Source: Candidatus Acidiferrales bacterium (GTDB taxonomy: Bacteria > Acidobacteriota > Terriglobia > Acidiferrales > UBA7541). From it: a stretch of DNA of 59,081 nt. Below are positions 35,021 to 43,301 of the stretch, piece after piece (the first letter of the stretch is position 1; each line of letters starts with the position of its first letter). The stretch lies in NCBI GenBank assembly GCA_030037525.1, contig JASHRC010000201.1, forward strand, positions 1 to 59,081, in the 5' to 3' direction. The notes below the pieces were generated by a model, which had not been told where the DNA came from, did no database searches, and saw only the letters and a program-made list of their open reading frames with translations. The translations under genes and the position numbers were made by a program.

Positions 35021-36103
35021 ATGAAGGCGTGGCGCGTAGTGGGGGCGTTCGTTTTCGCAGGGATGGCTATGAGCGGTCGAGCACAGCAGTCCGCCGAGGT
35101 GCCGGAGATTCCCTATCGCTCGGTGCCGGATTTCTTGAAGCTGCCGGCCGACTTGTATCTCGGTGAGGTTGCGGGCGTGGCGGTGAATTCCAAGGGGCAC
35201 CTGTTCGTGTTTTCACGCGGCAACACAACAGGTCCCGCCTATGGAGCCGCCGCGGCCGAGCTACTGGAATTTGGCGCCGACGGCCGGTTCCTGCGCGAGA
35301 TCGGGCACAACCTCTACGCCTGGTCGTTCGCGCATTCGGTGAAAGTCGACCGACAGGACAACATCTGGGTCGCCGACAAGGGCTCAGACATGGTCATTAA
35401 ATTCAGCCCAGCGGGGCGGGTGGTGATGGTCTTCGGGCGCAAGCAGGAAGCCTCGGAGGAAGGAACCGGTCCGCTCAAGCATGCGCGGCCGCCCCTGCCG
35501 CCGGTCGACGGATTGTTCCGGCAGGTGACCGATGTGGCCTGGGATGCCGCGGGCAACGCGTACATCAGCGACGGCTACATCAATTCGCGCGTGGCAAAAG
35601 TGGACAAGGACGGGAACTGGGTGAAGTCGTGGGGTTCGCCCGGCGACGGGCCAGGGCAATTCAACGTGCCGCACAGCATCGCGGTCGATCGCGACGGACG
35701 CGTGTATGTGGCGGATCGAGGCAATCGGCGGATTCAAGTCTTCGATGGCGACGGAAATTTTCTGCGGCAGATGACCATTGATGTTCCGGCGCCACCCGAT
35801 GCCCGTCCCGCCATTGGCAACAAGCCGACAGCAACGACGGGCACGATGGCTCCCGGCGCTCCCTGGGCCATATGCATCACCCCGGGCCCTAAGCAGGTGC
35901 TCTACAGCGCAGATGCCTATCCAGGGCGGATCTATAAGCTGACCCTGGATGGGAAGGTGTTGGGAATGCTTGGCGAATCTGGGAAGCAGCTCAAACAATT
36001 CGGATGGATTCACGAGCTGGCCTGCCCCTCTGAAAACGAGTTGTATGTGGCGGAGCTTCTGAACTGGAGGGTGCAAAAGCTGATTCTCGAGCCGACGCCA
36101 TAG
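35021..36103 (+). CDS. Exported NHL-repeat beta-propeller protein
   Basis: A 360-aa protein with a signal peptide (about 1-22, ending SGRAQ) and about six NHL-type blades: GEVAGVAVNSKGHLFVFSRG, AHSVKVDRQDNIWVADKGSDMVIKFS, VTDVAWDAAGNAYISDGYINSRVAKVD, PHSIAVDRDGRVYVADRGNRRIQVFD, and two C-terminal ones. This is the propeller shape of peptidyl-alpha-hydroxyglycine lyases and many scaffold proteins, but enzyme activity cannot be assigned. GGGAGGG precedes the ATG at 35021. The track start at 34991 is not favoured. A promoter is visible upstream. Confidence 0.85.
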   Translation: MKAWRVVGAFVFAGMAMSGRAQQSAEVPEIPYRSVPDFLKLPADLYLGEVAGVAVNSKGHLFVFSRGNTTGPAYGAAAAELLEFGADGRFLREIGHNLYAWSFAHSVKVDRQDNIWVADKGSDMVIKFSPAGRVVMVFGRKQEASEEGTGPLKHARPPLPPVDGLFRQVTDVAWDAAGNAYISDGYINSRVAKVDKDGNWVKSWGSPGDGPGQFNVPHSIAVDRDGRVYVADRGNRRIQVFDGDGNFLRQMTIDVPAPPDARPAIGNKPTATTGTMAPGAPWAICITPGPKQVLYSADAYPGRIYKLTLDGKVLGMLGESGKQLKQFGWIHELACPSENELYVAELLNWRVQKLILEPTP

Positions 36104-36427
36104 CAGGTTTTAGTGCCCATTTCGACATGCTCTCGACACCTTCAGACTCTGCGCCCTGCCGTGAGGCACAAAAACGAGCGGGACCGGGTGCGGGATCGAT
36201 GGTCCTGCGGAACGTGCCGTTTTGACTACTTGCAGAAATGGCCTGCTCGCGCAATTCCGATCGTTCATATGGCTCTGTTTTCCTCCAAACCACCAAACCG
36301 CCCCGATACCCTCTGTAGTTTGGTTTTCTTCAAAGCCAGAAAGGACAAAATCGGAAGCTTCCAGATACGGCCGAGCGAGAAAGGATACGTCGTGTCTTTA
36401 TGCAACGGGTCTGATTCGCACGCGCTG
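36104..36427. other. 324-bp gap between convergent genes
   Basis: No gene is supported on either strand. The long plus ORF crossing it is antisense to the DUF4159 gene. The only structure seen is a weak terminator-like hairpin (36292-36324). The lower GC around 36260-36380 differs from its neighbours and may be a decayed sequence. Confidence 0.45.
36292..36330 (+). terminator. Weak terminator-like hairpin
   Basis: ACCAAAC (36292-36298) pairs with GTTTGGT (36318-36324) around a 19-nt loop, followed by TTTCTT. It is 190 nt after the NHL-repeat stop, so it could end a long 3' UTR. The stem is AT-rich and weak. Confidence 0.3.
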
Positions 36428-37225
36428 TCAGTGGGTCATGCCGTAGATGATGTAATTCACACCGATGCGGTAGGCGACCGACGCTTCATGTTCCGGATAT
36501 TCGGGGCTATCGGCCCATTCCCAGGCATCGCCCACGTCGGAATTATGGCAAATTGCAACCATGATACGCCCTTTGTCGTCGCGAATGGCACGCCATTGGG
36601 GCGTGGCGCTGTCCGGCGTGTAGGGCCAGCGAGAGCCCCAGATGTAGCGCGTGCCGTCAATGCGAACCCGGTCGCTCAGATCGTAGACAACCTGGAAAAT
36701 TTCGTCCTGGTTCGGCAGGTCCTCAATCGTGCGGTCCGGGAAGACCATGCGAATGCCGTCTTCGAAAACTTGCCATTCGTACTCGCCATGAGAATCGTCG
36801 GCCATCAAAAATCCGCCGCGAAGCAGATATTCGCGCAGGCGCGCGGCTTGCTTGGGGGACAGGCGCCAGCCACCTGGATCCTCCACATAGAGCCAGGGCC
36901 AGTCGTAAAGCTCGTCGCTATCCAGATCGACCAGGGTTTCCGTGGAGCGGGCTTCGACGCGCGTCAGACGCCGCACGCCGCGAATGAACTGGCGATCCGC
37001 TTTCGGCCAATCCGCCGCCCACCGCCGAAAGCCAAAGCGGCCGTACTGATAGCCGAGATCGTATTCCAGGCGCGCGAAGGTCCACTCAGCCTTCTCGCGC
37101 GGATCGGGGGGAGAAAAGACTTCGCCATCCATCTCGATGACGCCGCGGGAATCGATGCCTTGCTGCGGAGCGGGTGCGGCAAAAAGAAACAGGGCAGCCA
37201 GCGAGAGCAGCGCGCGGATGGTCAT
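36428..37225 (-). CDS. DUF4159 domain protein, exported
   Basis: A 265-aa protein with a short signal peptide (about 1-20) and a DUF4159 domain (about 45-260), recognised by WTFARLEYDLGYQYGRFGFRRWAADWP, then the LREYLLRGGFLMADDSHGEYEW segment and the ending YRIGVNYIIYGMTH. The fold is thought to be related to class I glutamine amidotransferase-like or ThuA-like domains; GGFLMADD is the corresponding strand. No catalytic function is known. The gene stands alone, convergent with the NHL-repeat gene and divergent from pntAA. Confidence 0.85.
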   Translation of the reverse strand: MTIRALLSLAALFLFAAPAPQQGIDSRGVIEMDGEVFSPPDPREKAEWTFARLEYDLGYQYGRFGFRRWAADWPKADRQFIRGVRRLTRVEARSTETLVDLDSDELYDWPWLYVEDPGGWRLSPKQAARLREYLLRGGFLMADDSHGEYEWQVFEDGIRMVFPDRTIEDLPNQDEIFQVVYDLSDRVRIDGTRYIWGSRWPYTPDSATPQWRAIRDDKGRIMVAICHNSDVGDAWEWADSPEYPEHEASVAYRIGVNYIIYGMTH

Positions 37226-37452
37226 GGTTCGCTCAAATCTGATAAATTGGAGCTTCTATGGTAACCGCTTGACGGGCGTGCGCACAAATGGCGAGCCCAC
37301 CACGCCCATCACGGCGGCGGTGTGGCGCATCTTCCGCTGGAAATAACGGACGGCACGTGTATGATAGAGCGTTTTGGAAGCGTGCGAGAGCGCTGCCGTA
37401 AGGGGCCCTGCCAGTTTTTTGACGCGGGAAGCGAATCCCCGGGGAGAAGGAT

Positions 37453-38625
37453 GTGATCGTCGGAGTGCCCAAGGAGAGTTTTCCGGGAGAGCGGCGGGTC
37501 GCGCTGGTGCCCCCCCTCATCCCCAATCTGAAGAAAGTCGGTTTGGACGTTGTAATCGAGGCTGGGGCGGGAAGCGCGGCGGGATACCCCGATGCTAGCT
37601 ATACGGAGAAAGGCGCAAAGGTTCTGCCCGATCGCGCATCCGTCTTTGGGGCCGCCGACATTATCACCCAGGTGCTTTGCTACGGCTCTAACGACGAGAC
37701 GGGCAAGGCCGATCTGCCCTTGCTGCGGCGCGATCAAGTGCTGATCGGATTTTTGCGGCCGTTGGGGTCGCGCCAGGTGGTCGAGGAGATCGCGGACAAG
37801 GGGGTGACGTCGTTTGCGGTGGAAATGATGCCGCGAACGACGCGGGCGCAGAGCATGGATGCACTCTCGTCGATGGCAACGGCCTGCGGGTATAAAGCTG
37901 TGCTGATTGCGGCAGACAGGTTGCCGAAGTTTTTCCCGATGCTGACGACCGCGGCGGGCACCATTACGCCTTCGCGCGTACTGATCATTGGCGTCGGAGT
38001 GGCCGGGCTGCAGGCCATCGCCACGGCGCGAAGGCTGGGCGCCGTTGTTTCGGCGTACGACGTGCGGCCAGTCGTCAAGGAGCAGGTGCAGAGCCTCGGC
38101 GCACGATTCGTGGAATTGGGCGTCGAAGCGAAGGATGCCCAAGATGCACGGGGATATGCGACCGCTCAGAGCGAGGATTTTTATGCGCGTCAGCGGCAAG
38201 CGATGGCGAAAGTCATTGCGGAAAACGACGTGGTGATCACCACAGCGGTAGTGCCGGGGAAGAAGGCACCGGTGCTGGTGACAGCGGACATGGTACGCGG
38301 CATGGCGCCGGGATCGGTGATCGTCGATCTGGCCGCAGAGCGCGGGGGGAACTGCGAACTGACTCGCTCGGGCGAAACTGTGATCGATTCTGGCGTGACC
38401 ATCATCGGCCAAATCAATCTGGCGAGCACGGTGCCCTACCATGCCAGTTCGCTCTATGCGCGCAACATCACCGCGTTTCTGGTGCACCTGGTGAAGGATG
38501 GCAAATTCAACCTGAAAATTGACGATGAGATCACGCGCGAGACGCTACTCACGCGCGGAGGCGAAATCGTGAACGCGAGGGTCCGGGAATTTTTTTCCTT
38601 GCCGGCTCTGGCGGTTCAGGCCTAG
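37453..38625 (+). CDS. pntAA: NAD(P) transhydrogenase subunit alpha, part 1 (PntAA)
   Basis: A 390-aa soluble NAD(H)-binding domain I of proton-translocating transhydrogenase, related to alanine dehydrogenase. It starts VGVPKESFPGERRVALVP, has RDQVLIGFLRPL, the Rossmann GVGVAGLQAIATARRLGAVVSAYDVR (about 178-203) and the catalytic-loop region near YATAQSEDFY. The alpha chain is split into two genes, as in Rhodospirillum and mycobacteria. The GTG start has GGGGAGAAGG before it. A possible -10 (TATGAT) lies at 37360. The enzyme couples the proton gradient to NADPH formation. Confidence 0.95.
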   Translation: MIVGVPKESFPGERRVALVPPLIPNLKKVGLDVVIEAGAGSAAGYPDASYTEKGAKVLPDRASVFGAADIITQVLCYGSNDETGKADLPLLRRDQVLIGFLRPLGSRQVVEEIADKGVTSFAVEMMPRTTRAQSMDALSSMATACGYKAVLIAADRLPKFFPMLTTAAGTITPSRVLIIGVGVAGLQAIATARRLGAVVSAYDVRPVVKEQVQSLGARFVELGVEAKDAQDARGYATAQSEDFYARQRQAMAKVIAENDVVITTAVVPGKKAPVLVTADMVRGMAPGSVIVDLAAERGGNCELTRSGETVIDSGVTIIGQINLASTVPYHASSLYARNITAFLVHLVKDGKFNLKIDDEITRETLLTRGGEIVNARVREFFSLPALAVQA

Positions 38626-38635
38626 GGAGGGGAAC

Positions 38636-38932
38636 GTGCCTTCGGATTTCTTGTCGAATCTGTATGTCTTCATCCTGGCGGGATTCGTGGGCTTTGAGCT
38701 GATCAAGCGGGTTTCTCCGCTCCTGCACACGCCGCTCATGTCGCTGACGAACGCGCTCGACGCCATTGTGGTGGTGGCGGCCATCATCATCGCGGGCCGG
38801 CAGGAGACGAAGCTGTCGGTGATTCTCGGGTTGATCGCCGTCGCTGCCTCCTTTAGCAACATGGTGGGCGGATTCTTCATCACCGACCGCATGCTGCGCA
38901 TGTTCAAAAGCGGCAAGCCCAAGAAGTCATGA
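38636..38932 (+). CDS. pntAB: NAD(P) transhydrogenase subunit alpha, part 2 (PntAB)
   Basis: A 98-aa membrane subunit corresponding to the C-terminal membrane part of an unsplit PntA. It has three helices (about residues 8-24, 38-56, 62-85), with FVGFELIKRVSPLLHTPLMSLTNA, a conserved stretch at the alpha-beta contact. The GTG start follows AGGGAGGGGA, ten bases after the pntAA stop, and the end overlaps the pntB ATG (ATGA). Confidence 0.94.
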   Translation: MPSDFLSNLYVFILAGFVGFELIKRVSPLLHTPLMSLTNALDAIVVVAAIIIAGRQETKLSVILGLIAVAASFSNMVGGFFITDRMLRMFKSGKPKKS

Positions 38933-40329
38933 GCAGCGCCGCCTCCATGCAGCTGATCCACACGACCTATATCGTATCGGTCGTCCTGTTTATTTTGGCG
39001 ATCAAGTGGCTGAGCTCGCCAACCACCGCAAAGCGTGGCGTGCTATCGGGTGAAATCGCCGCGGCCCTGGCGCTGGCGGCCACGCTGGCCGACCCGGAGG
39101 TGCACGAATACAAATGGATCGTGGTGGCGCTCGTCGTGGGAGCGGGCGTCGGAATTCCTCTCGGCATGGTGAAAATAACGGCCGTGCCGCAGCGGACCGC
39201 GCTCAGCCACGCGTTCGGAGCACTGTCGGCCTCCCTGATTGGAATTGCGGAATATTACGTGGGTATTCCGCGCCTGACGCACTTCGGCATGGGCGAAATC
39301 GGCCTCGAGGTGGTGATCGGCTCGCTGACCTTTACTGGCAGCCTGATTGCCGCCGCCAAGCTACAGGAAATTAAATTCATCCCGCAACGTCCGGTGGTCT
39401 ATAAAGGTCAGAACATCGTCAGCCTTTCGGTTCTGGCGGTCGCCGTTTTGCTGATCATTGCGCTGGTCATCAATCCCGAACAGCCTTACCTGTTCCCCAT
39501 CATGGTTGTCATTTCACTCGTGTTTGGCGTGCTGCTGGTGACGCCCATCGGCGGCGCCGATATGCCCACGGTGATCTCCCTGCTCAATTCCTACGCCGGA
39601 TTCACAGCCGCGCTGCTGGGTTTCGTGCTGAACAGCAAAGTGCTGGTGGTTGCGGGGGCGCTCGATGGCTCATCCGGCTTCATTCTGTCGGTCATCATGT
39701 GCAAGGCCATGAATCGGTCGTTCACCAATGTGATGTTCGGCGCGTTCGGGCAGGTGCAAACCTCCGGTGCAGCGGCCCAGGAGACCCGCACGGTACGAAG
39801 CGCCTCGCCAGAAGAAGCGGCTGAGATTCTCGCGGCGGCGAGCAAGGTGGTGGTGGTGCCTGGGTATGGAATGGCGGTAGCGCAGGCCCAGCACAAGGTG
39901 CGCGAGCTGTTCGATAACCTCACCAAGAAGGGTGTCGAGGTCACCTTTGGGATTCATCCGGTGGCGGGCCGCATGCCGGGGCACATGAACGTGTTGCTCG
40001 CCGAGGCAGACATACCGTACGACCGCCTCAAGGAGATGGACGACGTCAACTCGGAGCTGCCCCAGACTGACGTGGCGCTGGTCATCGGCGCCAACGACGT
40101 GACGAATCCTGCGGCGCGAACCGATCCAGGGAGCCCCATCTACGGCATGCCGATTCTGGATGTGGACAAGGCTCGCACGGTAATGGTCATCAAGCGCAGC
40201 ATGAACCCGGGCTTTGCGGGAATCGATAATCCGCTCTACTACTTCGACAAAACGCTGATGCTTTTCGGTGATGCCAAAGGCTTCGTGGGCGACATTGTTC
40301 GCGAGCTTTCGGGCAACTCTTCGCACTAA
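38929..40329 (+). CDS. pntB: NAD(P) transhydrogenase subunit beta (PntB)
   Basis: A 466-aa subunit with about eight or nine membrane helices (residues 1-260) forming the proton channel. The soluble NADP(H)-binding domain III follows (about 290-466), with [58 protein letters not shown] and MPILDVDKA. All are canonical. It is coupled to pntAB by a four-base overlap and completes the enzyme. Confidence 0.96.
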   Translation: MSSAASMQLIHTTYIVSVVLFILAIKWLSSPTTAKRGVLSGEIAAALALAATLADPEVHEYKWIVVALVVGAGVGIPLGMVKITAVPQRTALSHAFGALSASLIGIAEYYVGIPRLTHFGMGEIGLEVVIGSLTFTGSLIAAAKLQEIKFIPQRPVVYKGQNIVSLSVLAVAVLLIIALVINPEQPYLFPIMVVISLVFGVLLVTPIGGADMPTVISLLNSYAGFTAALLGFVLNSKVLVVAGALDGSSGFILSVIMCKAMNRSFTNVMFGAFGQVQTSGAAAQETRTVRSASPEEAAEILAAASKVVVVPGYGMAVAQAQHKVRELFDNLTKKGVEVTFGIHPVAGRMPGHMNVLLAEADIPYDRLKEMDDVNSELPQTDVALVIGANDVTNPAARTDPGSPIYGMPILDVDKARTVMVIKRSMNPGFAGIDNPLYYFDKTLMLFGDAKGFVGDIVRELSGNSSH

Positions 40330-40396
40330 CAAAAGAGTTCACAGAAAACACGCCCCGCGTATGGATCGAAATCCGCGGGACTGGCAGGTTCTGGCC

Positions 40397-40843
40397 ATGA
40401 CCAAAGCCGATCGCCCAAGCCGCGCGTTTACTCGCAGACTCTCGATCCGAACTTCCAGGCGAGCGGAGCTCAAAGACGTCACCGCCGAAATTGGGGCGGT
40501 GGTTCGGGAATCCGGCTGCGGGGAGGGGATCTGCCACCTGTATGTTCCCCATACGACCGCGGGCGTTGTGATCAATGAGGGCGATGATCCGGCCGTGGCT
40601 CGCGATATTGCGACGACACTTGAGCGCCTGGTTCCGCACCATGCCAGTTATGAGCATGCCGAAGGCAATGCCGATTCGCACATCCAGGCGGCCCTAGCCG
40701 GCTCGTCCGCCATCGTATGGATTGAAAACGGGAAGCTCGCGCTGGGCCGCTGGCAGGCTATCTTCCTAGCGGAGTTCGATGGTCCCCGCACCCGCGAGCT
40801 GCGCGTCAAGATTGTGCCTGATCCGGCCTCCGAGCCCGGCTAA
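40397..40843 (+). CDS. YjbQ/UPF0047 family protein
   Basis: A 148-aa protein of the UPF0047/YjbQ family, some of whose members have weak thiamine-phosphate synthase activity; the true role is unsettled. Conserved signatures are [24 protein letters not shown], the [24 protein letters not shown] metal-binding region, and [24 protein letters not shown]. The track start at 40268 lies in pntB. ATG 40361 and ATG 40397 are both possible, and the latter fits family length. It lies between pntB and era on the same strand. Confidence 0.9.
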   Translation: MTKADRPSRAFTRRLSIRTSRRAELKDVTAEIGAVVRESGCGEGICHLYVPHTTAGVVINEGDDPAVARDIATTLERLVPHHASYEHAEGNADSHIQAALAGSSAIVWIENGKLALGRWQAIFLAEFDGPRTRELRVKIVPDPASEPG

Positions 40844-40911
40844 CTTCCCGACCCCCTCAGCTTTTTCCTCGATAGGGAACGCCACCGAGTCTCTAGTAAA
40901 ATCGCGTCGGC

Positions 40912-41841
40912 ATGCCATTCCGATCTGGATTCGTCGCCATTGTCGGGCGACCGAATGCGGGAAAATCCACGCTGGTCAACACGCTGGTAGGCCGCAAAGT
41001 GGCTATTGTCTCCCCGCGACCGCAAACCACGCGGAATCGCATCCAGGCGATCCTGAATCGGGACGATGCGCAAATCGTCCTGATCGATACTCCCGGAATT
41101 CACAAAGCAGAGAATGTGTTGGGCCATCAAATGATGGCCGAGGCCGCCCGTGCCCTCCAGGGAATCGACCTTCTTTCGCTGATTGTGGATGCTACCTCCA
41201 AATTCGGCGCGGGCGACCGCTTTTCACTCCAATGGATCAAGCGGTTCACGGGCCCGGTGTTCCTGCTGCTGAACAAAGTCGACCGCGTCAGCAAGCCCCT
41301 GCTGCTGCCGCTGATCGATCGCTATCGGCAACGTTTCGATTTCGCCGAGATCTTCCCGATTTCCGCGCTCCGTGGCGAAGGCTGCTCGGATCTTGTGAAC
41401 GCATGGGTTGCGCGCCTTCCTGAAGCGCCGCCCTACTTTCCGCCCGACCAGTTCACCGACCAGCCGGAGCGCTTTCTGGTTGCTGAATTGGTCCGCGAGC
41501 AGGCCATCCATGCGACCCGACAAGAAGTGCCGCACGCGGTGGCTGTGCTGATCGACCGCTTTGAAGAGAAAACTGATTTGATCAAAATCCGTGCGACGAT
41601 CTACATCGAGCGCCAAGGGCAGAAGGGGATTTTGATCGGCAAGGGCGGCGAAACCATCAAGAAAATCGGAACTCTGGCGCGCAGGGAGATCGAGTCGATC
41701 CTCGGCGCGCACGTCTTTCTCGAGCTTTTCGTAAAGGTACAGCCGAATTGGCGCCAAAACGCCACGCTCGTCCACCAGCTCGACTGGCACCGCCAGCTCG
41801 AGCAACTCGCCAAAATAGAACAGGAAGAGACTGGGGGCTAG
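40912..41841 (+). CDS. era: Ribosome assembly GTPase Era
   Basis: A 309-aa GTPase that binds 16S rRNA near its 3' end and aids 30S maturation. G1 is GRPNAGKST (about residues 11-19), G2 TTRNR, G3 DTPG and G4 NKVD. The C-terminal KH domain (about 205-295) has IERQGQKGILIGKGGETIKKIG. The ATG at 40912 is preceded by a TAAAAT box ten bases upstream, so a short or leaderless transcript is possible. It is convergent with ntrX. Confidence 0.96.
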   Translation: MPFRSGFVAIVGRPNAGKSTLVNTLVGRKVAIVSPRPQTTRNRIQAILNRDDAQIVLIDTPGIHKAENVLGHQMMAEAARALQGIDLLSLIVDATSKFGAGDRFSLQWIKRFTGPVFLLLNKVDRVSKPLLLPLIDRYRQRFDFAEIFPISALRGEGCSDLVNAWVARLPEAPPYFPPDQFTDQPERFLVAELVREQAIHATRQEVPHAVAVLIDRFEEKTDLIKIRATIYIERQGQKGILIGKGGETIKKIGTLARREIESILGAHVFLELFVKVQPNWRQNATLVHQLDWHRQLEQLAKIEQEETGG

Positions 41842-41901
41842 GCGCTGATCGGCGCTGGCCTGCCGCACGGCACCGAACCAATACAGCCAAAGGCCTCGGC
41901 C

Positions 41902-41941
41902 CCTCCTGACTTCCGCTGGCCGGTCGCGACCGATCAGGAGG
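41902..41941. terminator. Hairpin between convergent era and ntrX
   Basis: CCTCCTGA (41902-41909) pairs with TCAGGAGG (41934-41941), with an inner CGGTCGCGACCG palindrome. The right arm covers the ntrX stop codon. There is no strong T-run on either side, so termination may be partial. Confidence 0.45.
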
Positions 41942-43292
41942 CTTTCGAGGGGGCAATGCCGAGAGCGCGCATCTTGCGGTAGAGGTGGCTGCGCTCGAGC
42001 CCTAGCGCGGCCGCCGCCTTGGTCATATTCCAGCGATTCTCTTCGAGCTTGCGTAACACGAATTCGCGTTCGTACGCACAGCGCGCTTCCTGCAAGCTGG
42101 CGTATGGCTTTGGGGGACTCTTCGAAGCGCCGCGAAACAGTTCCGGGGGCAGATGGTGTGGCTCGATTCGCGGGGAGGGACACATGATCACGAGCCTCTC
42201 CACCAAATTCCGCAATTCGCGGACATTGCCGGGCCAAGGATAGGCCAGCAGCACTTCCATTGCTTGTGGCGTGAATTCCTTCGGTTTCTTTCCGTAGGCT
42301 TCGCAGAATTCCTTCAGGAAATGGGCCGCAAGGATGGGAATGTCTTCCATGCGTTCTCGGAGCGCCGGAACATAAAACGGAATCACGTTGAGCCGGTAGA
42401 AAAGATCCTCCCGAAAGGCATTGCGCGCAATTTCCTCCTCCAGTTTTTTGTTCGTCGCGGCAATCACGCGAACATCCACCGTCACCGGCTGGTTCGAGCC
42501 CAACGGTTCGACGCGCTGTTCTTCCAGCACGCGCAGCACCTTCGATTGCGTCTTCAGGCTCATATCGCCGATCTCGTCCAGGAACAGCGTTCCGCCATCG
42601 GCCTTTTGGAATTTTCCGATCTTATCTTCGCCGGCGCCGGTGAAGCTGCCTTTGCGGTGACCGAACATTTCCGATTCGATCAGCTCCTCGGGGATGGCCG
42701 CGCAATTGACTTCCACGAAGGGCTGCTGCCGCCGGGAGCTATTGGCGTGCAGCGCGCGCGCAACCAGTTCTTTTCCCGTGCCGCTTTCGCCGTAGATCAG
42801 AACGCGGCCCGTGGTCGGAGCGGTGAGCGCAATCTGCTGGCGAAGCGCTTTCATAGGGACGCTCGAGCCGATAATCTGGTACCGCTCCTCGAGTTCTGCG
42901 CGCAACCGGCGGTTTTCGTCTTCCAAGCGGATGTATTCGAGCGCGTTGCGCACCACCACCACGATCTTTTCAAGCGACAGCGGTTTTTCGATGAAATCGA
43001 AGGCGCCCAGTTTGGTGGCCCGCACCGCGGCTTCGATATTTGCGTGTCCGGAGATCATCACCACCATGGGCGCCGAATCGAGCGTCTCGAGGCGCTCGAG
43101 CACACTGAGACCGTCCAAACCCGGCAGCCATACGTCCAGCAGGATCAGGTCAAATTTTCGCCGTTCGATCTCCTCCAGACACTCTTCGCCCGAAGCGAGT
43201 GTCTCGACTTCGTAGCCTTCGTCGCGCAGCAGCGCGCCCAGTGACTGGCGGATGCCGCTTTCGTCGTCAACGATGAGAAGGCTGGGAGGCAC
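41934..43292 (-). CDS. Sigma54-dependent response regulator, NtrX-like
   Basis: A 452-aa NtrC-family activator. A receiver domain (1-120) has the phospho-acceptor Asp53 in LILLDVWLPG. The AAA+ domain (about 140-380) contains GESGTGKE and GSFTGA, the sigma54 contact loop, and a Fis-type helix-turn-helix lies at the C-terminus (AAAALGLERSHLYRKMRALG). It follows the histidine kinase gene by nine bases, and together they form an NtrY/NtrX-type pair. Targets are unknown. Sigma54 itself is not in the window. Confidence 0.92.
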   Translation of the reverse strand: MPPSLLIVDDESGIRQSLGALLRDEGYEVETLASGEECLEEIERRKFDLILLDVWLPGLDGLSVLERLETLDSAPMVVMISGHANIEAAVRATKLGAFDFIEKPLSLEKIVVVVRNALEYIRLEDENRRLRAELEERYQIIGSSVPMKALRQQIALTAPTTGRVLIYGESGTGKELVARALHANSSRRQQPFVEVNCAAIPEELIESEMFGHRKGSFTGAGEDKIGKFQKADGGTLFLDEIGDMSLKTQSKVLRVLEEQRVEPLGSNQPVTVDVRVIAATNKKLEEEIARNAFREDLFYRLNVIPFYVPALRERMEDIPILAAHFLKEFCEAYGKKPKEFTPQAMEVLLAYPWPGNVRELRNLVERLVIMCPSPRIEPHHLPPELFRGASKSPPKPYASLQEARCAYEREFVLRKLEENRWNMTKAAAALGLERSHLYRKMRALGIAPSKAS

Positions 43293-43301
43293 GTCGGGTC
43301 C

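Noticed and set aside
36113-37264. 383-aa plus-strand ORF
   Set aside because: Mostly antisense to the DUF4159 gene, which has clear family motifs and a signal peptide; the ORF itself shows no recognisable domain.
42153-43244. 363-aa plus-strand ORF opposite ntrX
   Set aside because: Antisense shadow rich in His/Arg/Phe, no plausible motif; the minus-strand NtrX has full AAA+ and receiver signatures.
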